Shown here: piece by piece, positions 34,757-43,551 of the stretch
How positions within the stretch are numbered: the first letter of the stretch is position 1
Layout: every line of letters begins with the position of its first letter
Assembly (NCBI GenBank): GCA_944322605.1
Contig: CALUPD010000021.1
Coordinates: 1 to 64,000, forward strand
Length of the DNA stretch: 64,000 bases
Source: an uncultured Bacteroidales bacterium
GTDB taxonomy: Bacteria > Bacteroidota > Bacteroidia > Bacteroidales > UBA932
Direction: 5' to 3'
Position numbers and translations under genes: made by a program
Notes under the pieces: generated by a model
What the model was told of the DNA's origin: nothing
Seen by the model: the letters and a program-made list of their open reading frames with translations, nothing else
Databases searched by the model: none

Positions 34757-37516
34757 CTAAAACAATGTCGGTTCTATTATTTTTTCGTTCGAAGATTCAT
34801 GGATGCCTGCATTGTCGTCTCCAACCCCTGTCTCTTCGCTTTCGAGAATCTTTACCGTGTCGGAATATGCCGTCTCGTTCGGATTTTGCCGGATATCGTC
34901 TTCCGTGCCGTTGGCCGATGATGTGTCCTGCAATGCTTCCTGCCCGGTTTCTTCGACTGTGTCAGGCAGCGGATCTATGAATCTTATTTCTGAAACCTCA
35001 TAAGATGTCAGCCTTTTTCCTTTTGCCTTTAATCCCTTGACGGCTATGAAATCGGCAGCAGATATGATTTCGCTCCCTCTTTTCGCGTGTTTTCTTCCGA
35101 ACGTTATTTCCACTCTCGGGTATTTGTCCTTTGAAAGTCCCACGAGGGACGAGCCTTCCGTTTCTGAAATGAAAGGCTGCGGAATATCGTCGTTCTTTTC
35201 GAAGGAAAACCGTTTAAGATAGTAATTCCCCGATTCTCCGTCTATGTAAATGGCGGAATATATGCTGTTTTCGTCGAGCTTTTCGACTTTAAGCAAATCT
35301 CCCTGGAACCGGTTGCTCAAATCCGTCGTGGTCGTGTAGAACGTGCCGTTCTTGCAAATGGCAAGTATGTGGTCTCCTGTATTGAATTCCCCGAGAAGCA
35401 TGCCCCTTCCGTCTTCGTTCAGCCTGTCTATGTCAGGGTCGAACCAGATTTTCTTGCCTCCTATCGTGGACTCTCCTTTGGATTTCAGGACTATCTTGTG
35501 TATAGGGTTTTTGCTTAAAATGTTGCCCATCGATGTTCGCCCTTTTATGGACAGGGTTGAAAAATCGAATTCGAATATGAGTTTTTTGAGCTTCGGCCTC
35601 GGCTTCAGGTATATTTTCAGCGTTTCCGCTTCGGCATTGCTGTTGGCTGTGAACCATAGTACTTTCGACCCTTCTTTCCCTTGGGTCAAGTCGTATTCCT
35701 TGTCCCTTGTTATGCCGGTCACGGCGAATCTTTTCACGTATGCGGTCCCGTTTTTGCCGTCCGAGTAAACGGCATTGTAAATGGTCCTTGTGTCGTTCTT
35801 GCGGAATACGGCAGCATGGATTATGCCTTTCCCTACAAACGATTTGGCGGATATTTTGGTTACCGAATATTTCCCGTTCGAGAGGAATACTATTATGTCG
35901 TCTATGTCGGAGCAGTCGCAGACATAGACGGCTTTTTCGTCTTTTTTGAGATCCATGCCGATGAATCCTTCTTCTCTGTTGACATACAGCTTTGCATTTA
36001 CGGCGGCCACTTTCGCGCTTACGATATTCTCGAAATCGGTGATTTCGCTTTTTCTTGGGAACATCGCGCCGTATTTTTCCAAAAGGCCCTTGAAATAATC
36101 TATGGCATATTCGACAAGATGTTCCAGCCTGTAGTTGAGGTTGTCGATTTCAGCTTCGACTTTCATCAGGTGGTCGTTGATCGCCTTTATGTCGAATTTT
36201 GATATTTTACGCACAGGCCTTTCTACGAGTTTCAGGATGTCCGCCTCTGTTATGTCCTGCCTGAACAGGCTGCGGTATCGGTTCATCTGCTCCGTGACAA
36301 GCCCTATCTGTTCTTCCCATGTCCCGGTATCCTTTTCGAGAAACCTGTATATTCTCTTTTCGAAGAAGATTTTCTCAAGGGACGAGTAGTGCCATTCCTT
36401 TTCCGCTTCGGCTATCTTTATTTCCGTTTCCTGTTTTATAAGGCTTACGGTCCTGTCGGTATTGTATTTCAGGATTTCATCCACGCCTATGAATTGCGGC
36501 ATGTTGTCCATTATCACGCATGAGTTCGGCGAAACCGATATTTCGCAATCGGTAAATGCGTACAGCGCGTCTATGGTCTTGTCCGGAGAAATATCGTTTT
36601 GCAGGTGCACTACTATCTCTGCATTGGCGGCGGTGTTGTCGTCTATTTTCTTTATTTTTATTTTGCCTTTGTCATTTGCGGAAAGTATGGAGTCTATTAT
36701 GTCTTCCGTGGTTTTCCCGTAAGGTATTTCTGTTATGACAAGCGTTTTCTTGTCGAGTTTGTTGATCCTTGCGCGTATCCTCAATTTTCCGCCCCGTATG
36801 CCCCTGTTGTAGCGCGAGCAGTCTATGAGCCCGCCTGTCGGGAAATCAGGGAACAGTTCGAAATCGCGTTTCTCAAGATACGCGATGGATGCGTCTATGA
36901 GTTCGCAGAAGTTGTGCGGGAGAATGTTGGATGCAAGCCCCACGGCTATTCCGTAAGTGCCCTGCGCAAGCAGCAACGGGAATTTGACCGGAAGATGGAC
37001 AGGTTCGAGGTTCCTGCCGTCGTAGGAACTCATCCATTCCGTTATTTTCGGATTGAATACCACGTCGAGGGCGAACTTGCTTAGCCTGGCTTCTATATAT
37101 CTTGGGGCTGCCGCCCTGTCTCCTGTAAGGATATTGCCCCAGTTTCCCTGGCAATCTATCAGCAAGTCCTTTTGCCCGAGCTGGACAAGGGCGTCTCCTA
37201 TCGACGCGTCTCCGTGAGGGTGATATTGCATTGTCCGGCCGATGATGTTCGCGACTTTGTTGTAACTGCCGGATTCCATCTCTTTCATAGTATGGAGTAT
37301 CCTGCGTTGTACCGGTTTCAGCCCGTCGTTTATGTGCGGGACGGCACGTTCCAGGATTACATATGAGGCGTAATCCAGGTACCAGTCCTTGAACATTCCC
37401 GTGAGCCTGTAACGTGTTTCTTCCGAATTTATGATTTTGTCGTATTTTTCCGAAATCGCATCGTTAGAAGGCTCTGCTATCATGCCGTCTTCTGTGTTTT
37501 CAATCTCCTCGCTCAT
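34757..37516 (-). CDS. parC: DNA topoisomerase IV subunit A (ParC/GyrA family)
   Basis: 919 residues. The breakage-reunion domain has SYVILERAVPHINDGLKPVQRRIL, the quinolone-determining region PHGDASIGDALVQLGQ, and the active-site Tyr in DRAAAPRYIEARLS near residue 128. The C-terminal beta-pinwheel has variable blades. The divergence of the N-terminal region from GyrA and the acidic tail ending EKIIEPTLF match the Bacteroidota GyrA-like paralogue annotated as ParC. No parE gene is adjacent. The start overlaps the stop of era by four bases. Confidence 0.88.
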   Translation of the reverse strand: MSEEIENTEDGMIAEPSNDAISEKYDKIINSEETRYRLTGMFKDWYLDYASYVILERAVPHINDGLKPVQRRILHTMKEMESGSYNKVANIIGRTMQYHPHGDASIGDALVQLGQKDLLIDCQGNWGNILTGDRAAAPRYIEARLSKFALDVVFNPKITEWMSSYDGRNLEPVHLPVKFPLLLAQGTYGIAVGLASNILPHNFCELIDASIAYLEKRDFELFPDFPTGGLIDCSRYNRGIRGGKLRIRARINKLDKKTLVITEIPYGKTTEDIIDSILSANDKGKIKIKKIDDNTAANAEIVVHLQNDISPDKTIDALYAFTDCEISVSPNSCVIMDNMPQFIGVDEILKYNTDRTVSLIKQETEIKIAEAEKEWHYSSLEKIFFEKRIYRFLEKDTGTWEEQIGLVTEQMNRYRSLFRQDITEADILKLVERPVRKISKFDIKAINDHLMKVEAEIDNLNYRLEHLVEYAIDYFKGLLEKYGAMFPRKSEITDFENIVSAKVAAVNAKLYVNREEGFIGMDLKKDEKAVYVCDCSDIDDIIVFLSNGKYSVTKISAKSFVGKGIIHAAVFRKNDTRTIYNAVYSDGKNGTAYVKRFAVTGITRDKEYDLTQGKEGSKVLWFTANSNAEAETLKIYLKPRPKLKKLIFEFDFSTLSIKGRTSMGNILSKNPIHKIVLKSKGESTIGGKKIWFDPDIDRLNEDGRGMLLGEFNTGDHILAICKNGTFYTTTTDLSNRFQGDLLKVEKLDENSIYSAIYIDGESGNYYLKRFSFEKNDDIPQPFISETEGSSLVGLSKDKYPRVEITFGRKHAKRGSEIISAADFIAVKGLKAKGKRLTSYEVSEIRFIDPLPDTVEETGQEALQDTSSANGTEDDIRQNPNETAYSDTVKILESEETGVGDDNAGIHESSNEKIIEPTLF

Positions 37517-38406
37517 TGTATGTATCCGAATTGTTTGAGTTTTAAATTGTCTTCCCGCCAGTTCTGGTTGACCTTGACGAACAGTTTAAGGAATACCTTT
37601 TTTTCAAAGAAATCTTCCATGTCTTTTCTTGCCTGCATTCCTACGCGTTTCAACGACATTCCCCTGTTTCCGATGATTATCCCTTTCTGGGATTCCCTCA
37701 TTACATTTATGACGGCGTCAATCTTATACATTTTTTCTTCTTCCTTGAAGCTTTCGATTACGACTTCCGTGCAGTACGGAATCTCCTTGTCATAATTGAG
37801 GAGTATCTTTTCCCTTATGATTTCGGAGGCGAAGAATCTCAGGTTCTTATCGGTAAATGTGTCTTTGTCGTACCAGGCAGGGCTTTCGGGAAGCAATTCT
37901 ATGATTCTTTCGAATATGGTATCTATATTGAATTTCTCAAGGGCTGAACAAGGGTATATTTCCGCTGCCGGAAGGAGTTCTTTCCATTCGGATATTCTCT
38001 TCAGAACCTGGTCGTGGTTGCTTTTGTCGATCTTGTTGACGACAAGAATGATCGGAATATCCATGTCCTTGAGACGGGATATGTATTCCATGTTCTTGTC
38101 TATCTTCTCTACTATGTCGGTGACATAAAGTATGATGTCGGCGTCTCCGATTGCAGTCCGGACGAAGTCCATCATGCTTTCCTGCAACTTGTAGTGCGGT
38201 TTCAGTATTCCCGGGGTGTCGGAATAGACAATCTGGTAATTCTCCCCGTTGACTATTCCCATTATCCTGTGCCTTGTGGTCTGCGCCTTTGCCGTCACTA
38301 TGGAAAGGCGCTCTCCTACAAGCGCATTCATAAGGGTGGATTTGCCTACGTTCGGATTGCCTATGATGTTGACGAATCCGGATTTATGCTTTGGCGTAGT
38401 TTCCAT
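37513..38406 (-). CDS. era: GTPase Era
   Basis: 297 residues. The N-terminal GTPase has [45 protein letters not shown] and NKIDKSNHD. The C-terminal KH domain has GIIIGNRGMSLKRVGMQARK, which binds the 3' end of 16S rRNA. Era assists assembly of the 30S subunit. It follows rluB by ten bases and overlaps parC by four. Confidence 0.97.
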   Translation of the reverse strand: METTPKHKSGFVNIIGNPNVGKSTLMNALVGERLSIVTAKAQTTRHRIMGIVNGENYQIVYSDTPGILKPHYKLQESMMDFVRTAIGDADIILYVTDIVEKIDKNMEYISRLKDMDIPIILVVNKIDKSNHDQVLKRISEWKELLPAAEIYPCSALEKFNIDTIFERIIELLPESPAWYDKDTFTDKNLRFFASEIIREKILLNYDKEIPYCTEVVIESFKEEEKMYKIDAVINVMRESQKGIIIGNRGMSLKRVGMQARKDMEDFFEKKVFLKLFVKVNQNWREDNLKLKQFGYIQ

Positions 38407-38416
38407 ATGGCATGGT

Positions 38417-39532
38417 CTATTCGTACATTCCGGCTTTCAATATGCCTACTTCCGTATCGGTAAGGAATCTCCATTCCCCCCTTCTGAGTTTTTTCTTCGT
38501 GATGCCTGCGAAATACACCCTGTCGAGTTTTCTCACCTTGTATCCGAGATGCTCGAACATCCTTCTTACTATGCGGTTCCTTCCGGAATGTATTTCGATG
38601 CCTATCATGCTTTTGTCGCCATCTATGTAAGAAGCGGCATCAGCGAAAATCGGGCCGTCTTCAAGAATCATTCCTTCGGTAAGATGTTCAAGGTCGGGAA
38701 CGCTCATGTTCCTGTCTAATGTGACTTGGTAGATTTTCTTCTTTTCGTATGACGGGTGGGTAAGCTTTTCGGCAAGTTCCCCGTCATTTGTGAGGAGCAG
38801 CACTCCTGTGGTGGATTTGTCAAGCCTTCCGACAGGGAATACCCTTTCCTTGCATTTGTTTTGTATCAAGTCTATCACGGTCCTGTCGGCATGCGGATCG
38901 CTTACAGTGGTCACGACGTCCTTAGGCTTGTTCATCACTATATAAACCTTCTTTTCTCCTTTGAGCCTTTCTCCATTGAAGCGTATGTCGTCTTTTTCAC
39001 TGACCTTGACTCCCATTTCAGTGACTATTTTGCCGTTTACGGATATCAGGCCTTCCTTTATGTACTGGTCGGCTTCTCTTCTGGAACAGATTCCTGAATT
39101 GGCTATGAATTTGTTCAGGCGTACCAGTCCGTCGCTTTCTTTGGCAACGGTTTCTTTTTTTGCCGGACGGAATTCAGGCAAAGTCCGTTTTTTAGGAAAT
39201 CCAGGACGTCTCCTTTCAAAACCGTCGCGAGGAGAATCGTTTCTTTTTCCGAAATTTCCCCTTGTTTCCCTTTCAGGCCTGAAATTATCCTTTCCGCTGT
39301 ATTTGCGGTCGAATGTTTTTCTTCCTGCCGTATCCTTTCCCGTTCTTGGCGCATAGGATTCCGAACGTGAATCTTCAGATTGCCTTGGTTTTCTTGCGCG
39401 CTGCGATTTTCCGCGCGCGTTTTCAGGCGAAGCGAATCTTTTTCCGCTTCTTGCAGCTGGGCCATTCCCGGCCGAACTGCGTGCAGAACGGTTCCTTGAA
39501 CCGCTCTCGGTGTAGTTAGTCTTTCTCATCAT
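38417..39532 (-). CDS. RluB/RsuA-type pseudouridine synthase with long basic N-terminus
   Basis: 371 residues, starting at 39532 or at the next ATG at 39529. Residues about 1-136 are a disordered, Arg/Lys/Ser-rich extension. Then come an S4 RNA-binding domain (VRLNKFIANSGICSRREADQ) and the catalytic domain with GRLDKSTTGVLLLTNDG (catalytic Asp) and HSGRNRIVRRMFEHLGY. It isomerises a uridine in rRNA, probably 23S as for RluB. The basic tail likely improves rRNA binding, a feature common in Bacteroidota homologues. It heads the rluB-era-parC-aroK run. Confidence 0.92.
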   Translation of the reverse strand: MMRKTNYTESGSRNRSARSSAGNGPAARSGKRFASPENARGKSQRARKPRQSEDSRSESYAPRTGKDTAGRKTFDRKYSGKDNFRPERETRGNFGKRNDSPRDGFERRRPGFPKKRTLPEFRPAKKETVAKESDGLVRLNKFIANSGICSRREADQYIKEGLISVNGKIVTEMGVKVSEKDDIRFNGERLKGEKKVYIVMNKPKDVVTTVSDPHADRTVIDLIQNKCKERVFPVGRLDKSTTGVLLLTNDGELAEKLTHPSYEKKKIYQVTLDRNMSVPDLEHLTEGMILEDGPIFADAASYIDGDKSMIGIEIHSGRNRIVRRMFEHLGYKVRKLDRVYFAGITKKKLRRGEWRFLTDTEVGILKAGMYE

Positions 39533-39548
39533 GATGTTAAATGAACCG

Positions 39549-39556
39549 CAAATATA
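39549..39556 (-). promoter_or_regulatory. -7 element for the rluB-era-parC-aroK run
   Basis: TATATTTG on the minus strand, about 16 bases before the rluB start. The -33 region lies at the edge of repeat array 3 and has no good match. Confidence 0.45.
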
Positions 39557-39574
39557 TAATTTATTTTAGTTTTC

Positions 39575-39822
39575 ATCTACAATCGCGCTTCGCCTCGGCA
39601 TTGCCTGAACAAGTTCCGACACTGCTCTCGGCTTGCAGTTTATTTTAAACTTTGTTTACAAACGCGCTGCTCCCGGCTTGCGGCTTATTTTAAACTTCGT
39701 TTACAATCGCGCTTCGCCTCGGCATAATACGAACGGGTTCGTCTTCTGCTCTCGGCTTGCGGCTTATTTTAAACTTCGCGCCGATGAAGGCTGGCATAGC
39801 CTTTTCGGCTGCGCTCGGCTTG
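39575..39822. repeat. Tandem hairpin repeat array 3 (about 79 bp units, minus orientation)
   Basis: Read on the minus strand there are four copies starting AAGCCGAG (or AAGCCGGG). They begin near 39821, 39758, 39679 and 39634. The 39758 copy has the palindrome ACGAAC-GG-GTTCGT, the 39634 copy has GAAC-TT-GTTC, the 39821 copy has AGCC-gaaaa-GGCT, and the 39679 copy has lost the palindrome. Intact ones continue ATGCCGAGGCGAAGCGCG. Between copies runs GATTGTAAACGAAGTTTAAAATAAGCCGC (given in parts: TAAACGAAGTTT, AAAATAAGCCGC). The array lies between gamma-carbonic anhydrase and rluB. Bases 39823-39886 show nothing else. Confidence 0.85.
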
Positions 39823-39886
39823 GTTCTTTCTTCGAATGATGCCGGATCTCCTGTGTTTTGTGCGGGGATTTTCCAGGTTGGTTGGG

Positions 39887-40393
39887 TTACTTATACCATT
39901 CCTTGTATTCGAGGTATCCCTCGGCGTTCTTGCGTGCGGCTTCCGTGATGGCTTCCGATCCCTGCTTTACTTTTCTTGCGGGTATTCCGGCGTATGTCCC
40001 CGGTTCGAGTACTGAATTGGCAAGCACCACGGCCCCTGCCGCGATAATCGTGCCGTCAGGTATGACTGAATTGTCCATGATTACGGCTCCCATTCCGACG
40101 AGCACGTTGTTGCCGATCCTTGCGCCGTGGACGATGGCGTTATGGCCTATCGATACGTCGTTCCCTATTTCAACGGCGGATTGGTTATATGTGGCATGCA
40201 GGACCGCTCCGTCCTGGATATTGACCCTGTCTCCTATTTTGATGCTCCCTACGTCGCCTCTTAAAACGGCTCCGTACCATATGCTGCAATCGTCTCCTGC
40301 CGTTACCTCTCCTATGATTGCTGCGGATTCGGCAAGAAAGCAGTTTTTCCCTATTTTCGGGGTGTGTCCTTTCAATGGTTTCAGTATTGCCAT
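39887..40393 (-). CDS. Gamma-carbonic anhydrase family protein
   Basis: 168 residues from the ATG at 40393; the frame is open further upstream but MAILKPLKGHTPKIG is the family start. A left-handed beta-helix of hexapeptide repeats contains NIQDGAVLHATY and IGHNAIVHGARIGNN, whose three histidines are the expected zinc ligands. VGMGAVIMDNSVI and GIPARKVK follow. Such proteins (YrdA type) have the carbonic anhydrase fold but often unproven activity. It lies downstream of the terminator at 40436. Confidence 0.88.
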   Translation of the reverse strand: MAILKPLKGHTPKIGKNCFLAESAAIIGEVTAGDDCSIWYGAVLRGDVGSIKIGDRVNIQDGAVLHATYNQSAVEIGNDVSIGHNAIVHGARIGNNVLVGMGAVIMDNSVIPDGTIIAAGAVVLANSVLEPGTYAGIPARKVKQGSEAITEAARKNAEGYLEYKEWYK

Positions 40394-40435
40394 GTCTTTT
40401 TTCCTCTTGGATTTTGCATAATTGATGCCATAGTC

Positions 40436-40468
40436 ATAAAAAGCCCGGGCAGCTGATTTTGCCCGGGC
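40436..40468 (-). terminator. Strong intrinsic terminator after the carboxylase gene
   Basis: On the minus strand GCCCGGGCA pairs with TGCCCGGGC around an eight-base loop, followed by TTTTT. It ends transcription about 80 bases after the pyruvate carboxylase B-like gene. Confidence 0.85.
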
Positions 40469-40550
40469 CGTCGTCAATCGCCGCGACTGCGGATTCATGC
40501 ATTTGCGGCGAAACTTTTTCTTGCGCAGCGGCGTTTGGACCGCATTGCGG

Positions 40551-42332
40551 TTATTCCACGAATGCGATTATTTCGCCTTTGTTGACACGTGCTCCCTGTT
40601 TGGCGAAAACGGCTATTATTTTTCCATCGAAATTGGTTTTGATGTCTTCAAGGCCGTAATAAGCTTCTACAGTGCATATGGTGTCGCCTGTTTTCACCTG
40701 TGTTCCTATGTTAGGCGCCTGTGAGACGTCTGCGACATCGTATTGCCAGATTACCGTGCCTTTTACAGTAGACTGCACAGGTTTTGCGTTAGGATGTTCG
40801 GCTACGAATTTGTCTATGTCGAATGCCGGCATTTCGATGACAGGCCGTGTGACTACTATAGGAGCTCCGGCTTTTGCTTTTGCAGCCTCAAGTTCCTGTT
40901 CGAAACGCTGTTTGGCTATGCCGCTCTTGTAATCCCTGTATTGCCTTTCATGCATTGCGAATTCGAAAAGTTCTTCATCGTCCTTGCCGAAATCCCATTT
41001 GTTTTCTTTCATTTCTTTCCTGAATCTGTCAAGTTCGTCAGGGAAGGCGTCCTGCGGATTTCCGTCGTAGAATTCGAGGCCCTTGTCTTTTGCGAGTTTT
41101 ACGATCTCAGGATCGAGATGCCCCGGAAGCTTTCCTGTTTTTCCGAGGATCATGTTCCATGTGTCCTTGTCTATCGTAGACCAGCGTGGCTCGCCTTTGA
41201 GCATGTGCATGAGGTTCATCAGGGCTACATTCTTTACGTATTGGCTGAACGGAGTGACCAAAGGAGGGTATCCGAGCCTAGGCCATACGTATTCGACTTC
41301 CTTGAACAGCATTACTACAAGGTCGTTTAGGGAGACTTCCTTTTTGCCCTGATTGCGCAAGGACATGTTTATTGCACCCTGGAATCCTTTCAGGTCCGCC
41401 ATCATCGACCCCATCATTCCTCCTGGCAGCCCGCATCCTACGAGCAAAGACGACATTTTGGAGTTCCCCGGGTCTATGAAATATCCGAGGAAGTCGTCGA
41501 TGAAGCTTTGTGTCAGCCTCCTTGCTTCCATATAGGCGTCCATGTTTATGTCCTTGACGAGGAATCCGTCATCTTTAAGCATTTCCCTTATGGTAATGAC
41601 GTCCGGATGAACCTTGCCCCATGACAGCGGTTCTATGGCCACATCGAGATAATCCGCCCCGGCCCTTGCTACTTCGAGCATGGATGCGACTGAAAATCCC
41701 GGGCCTGTGTGTCCGTGATACTGTACAAGTATGTGAGGGTATTTGTCTTTGATGGCCTTGGTCAATCTGCCGAGGAATGCAGGGCGGCCTATTCCCGCCA
41801 TGTCCTTGAGGCATATTTCATCGCATCCGTATCCGACAACCTTGTCTACTATATCCATATAGTATTCCACTGTATGGATAGGCGAATGCGTTATGCTGAG
41901 GGCGACCTGTGAAATCATGCCCCCTGCTTTCGCGTATTTTACAGAACCTTCGAGGTTCCTATGGTCGTTCAGCCCGCAGAACGAGCGTGATATGTTTGTT
42001 CCCTGTTTGGCTTTCACTTTATACATGAGGGCTCGCACGTCTGCCGGCACTGGATTCATCCTTAATGCGTTGAGGCCGCGTTCCAGCATATGGGTCTGTA
42101 TTCCCGCCTTATTGAACGGGGCTGTCCATTCCCTTACGGCCTTGTTCGGATTTTCTCCGAACAGGAGGTTTACCTGTTCGAACGCCCCTCCATTGGTTTC
42201 TACCCTGTCGAAGCATCCCATGTCTATGATTACGGGGGCTACTTGCTTGAGCTGGTCGACTCTCGGCACATATTTGCCCGAGGATTGCCACATGTCCCTG
42301 TAAACTAAAGAGAATTTGATTTCACGTGCCAT
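40551..42332 (-). CDS. Pyruvate carboxylase subunit B / oxaloacetate decarboxylase alpha-like protein
   Basis: 593 residues. The carboxyltransferase TIM barrel starts KFSLVYRDMWQSSGKY and has DMGCFDRVETNGGA, ICLKDMAGIG, QYHGHTGPG and LDVAIEPLSWGK, the metal- and substrate-binding blocks. A conserved carboxylase domain follows and a biotinyl/lipoyl-type domain ends it. In that domain the biotinylated Lys of the EAMKM motif is expected, but the sequence reads VEAYYGLEDIKTNFDGKI, with Tyr at the place of the lysine. A Lys occurs five residues later. It may be a non-biotinylated member or depend on another carrier protein. No beta or gamma subunit genes are adjacent. Confidence 0.85.
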   Translation of the reverse strand: MAREIKFSLVYRDMWQSSGKYVPRVDQLKQVAPVIIDMGCFDRVETNGGAFEQVNLLFGENPNKAVREWTAPFNKAGIQTHMLERGLNALRMNPVPADVRALMYKVKAKQGTNISRSFCGLNDHRNLEGSVKYAKAGGMISQVALSITHSPIHTVEYYMDIVDKVVGYGCDEICLKDMAGIGRPAFLGRLTKAIKDKYPHILVQYHGHTGPGFSVASMLEVARAGADYLDVAIEPLSWGKVHPDVITIREMLKDDGFLVKDINMDAYMEARRLTQSFIDDFLGYFIDPGNSKMSSLLVGCGLPGGMMGSMMADLKGFQGAINMSLRNQGKKEVSLNDLVVMLFKEVEYVWPRLGYPPLVTPFSQYVKNVALMNLMHMLKGEPRWSTIDKDTWNMILGKTGKLPGHLDPEIVKLAKDKGLEFYDGNPQDAFPDELDRFRKEMKENKWDFGKDDEELFEFAMHERQYRDYKSGIAKQRFEQELEAAKAKAGAPIVVTRPVIEMPAFDIDKFVAEHPNAKPVQSTVKGTVIWQYDVADVSQAPNIGTQVKTGDTICTVEAYYGLEDIKTNFDGKIIAVFAKQGARVNKGEIIAFVE

Positions 42333-42359
42333 ATGATTGTAGGTATTGATTTAATGAAT

Positions 42360-42367
42360 CAAAGTTA
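42360..42367 (-). promoter_or_regulatory. -7 element for the carboxylase gene
   Basis: TAACTTTG on the minus strand, 28 bases before the ATG at 42332. No clear -33 element. Confidence 0.4.
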
Positions 42368-42383
42368 TGAAAAATCCGTGAAT

Positions 42384-43478
42384 TTAATTTTTGCCGTAAA
42401 TGTTTTCGAGCCTTTCTTTCAGTTTGTCGCCTCTGAGATTCCTTGCGGCCACTTTCCCGTCAGGACCGAAAAGGATCGAATGGTAGCCGTCCTTGACGGT
42501 GTACAGTTCCTGTATGTTGCCGTTTTCATCATAAATCTGCGGCCAGTCCATGCCGGTTTCCTTGATGGTTTTCTCTATTCGCGGCAGTTCGTCCTTTACG
42601 GCTATTCCTACTATTTTCAATCCGTCCTTTTTATAGGTTTTATAGAGTTCGGCCACTTTTCTGATTTCGCTTTTTGCAGGTCCGTACCATGGCGCCCAGA
42701 ATGTGACGAGGGTATAGTTCCCTTTTCCTATGTATTCGGACAGCCTGGTGTCTTTTCCGTCCACGGTCTTGCATTCGGAGTCCTTGTACATTTTGCCTGC
42801 TTCGGTTTCCTCAAGCTTTGCCTTGAAATCGTAAACCGCTTTCATGCGGCTGAAATTCAATGCCTCAGGTCCTGTTATCTTTAGCAATGAGTCTATCGCG
42901 CCGAGTCTCATGCTGTTTGCCCATATGGACAATACGTTGTAGCCTACGACATTATGCTTGTTCCTTTCAAAGAATCTTTGCAATACGTGTTTCGTGCTGT
43001 CGTTCATGTTTTCGAATAGCTGCTTTTTCTGCATGTCGTATTCTTCGTCTGTCAGCTCTTTTTTGGAATTGCGGATCCTTAATGCCATGTAGTCCTTGTA
43101 GCTTCCGCGCCTTATGGTGTCCATTTCCTCGTAGAACAGGCTCAGCTCGTCATTGAGAGGGGTTCCGGAAGGCCTGTTGTATTGGTCAAGGTCTATGTTT
43201 ATCGTTCCTCCCTCAGGCACGAAGTCGCTCATCGCCCCTCTGTTGCGGAGCATGGTGTTGACTATGCACAATTTGCCGGGATCGGCCTTTCCTTCGAAAG
43301 TGAATTTCCCGTCTTTTATTATGGCCGTGTCGATATTGCCCTTTTTGCCGTATTCGGCCAGATAGACGTATCTGCCTTCTGCGGATTCGTCTGAAATTGT
43401 ACCGTTAATCACGTATGTTTTCGGGCCGCAGGCTGCGAATGCCGACACGATTAACAGTGAAAGGTAGATTTTTTTCAT
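42384..43478 (-). CDS. TlpA/DUF4369-type lipoprotein without redox cysteines
   Basis: 364 residues from the ATG at 43478, where MKKIYLSLLIVSAFAACGP is a lipoprotein signal. Residues about 20-130 resemble DUF4369 (VINGTISDESAEGRYVYLA). The C-terminal thioredoxin fold has TFWAPWYGPAKSEIRKV near residue 256, where TlpA proteins have WCGPC, so both Cys are replaced (Tyr and Ala). KDGYHSILFGPDGKV keeps the later part of the fold, but the cis-Pro position reads Tyr-His. It may be a binding or structural protein of the envelope. This is the second such degenerate protein in the window (see 12786). Confidence 0.82.
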   Translation of the reverse strand: MKKIYLSLLIVSAFAACGPKTYVINGTISDESAEGRYVYLAEYGKKGNIDTAIIKDGKFTFEGKADPGKLCIVNTMLRNRGAMSDFVPEGGTINIDLDQYNRPSGTPLNDELSLFYEEMDTIRRGSYKDYMALRIRNSKKELTDEEYDMQKKQLFENMNDSTKHVLQRFFERNKHNVVGYNVLSIWANSMRLGAIDSLLKITGPEALNFSRMKAVYDFKAKLEETEAGKMYKDSECKTVDGKDTRLSEYIGKGNYTLVTFWAPWYGPAKSEIRKVAELYKTYKKDGLKIVGIAVKDELPRIEKTIKETGMDWPQIYDENGNIQELYTVKDGYHSILFGPDGKVAARNLRGDKLKERLENIYGKN

Positions 43479-43551
43479 ATTCAATAATATTTGTTTTTGT
43501 TTCTTTTTGCGAATATAGCAAGTTATTTTCATTTTGAGGACTCATGGAATC

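Noticed and set aside
34757-37516. DNA gyrase subunit A
   Set aside because: The overall architecture is shared, but the divergent N-terminal region, variable C-terminal blades and long acidic tail fit the Bacteroidota ParC paralogue better. The distinction still needs a tree.
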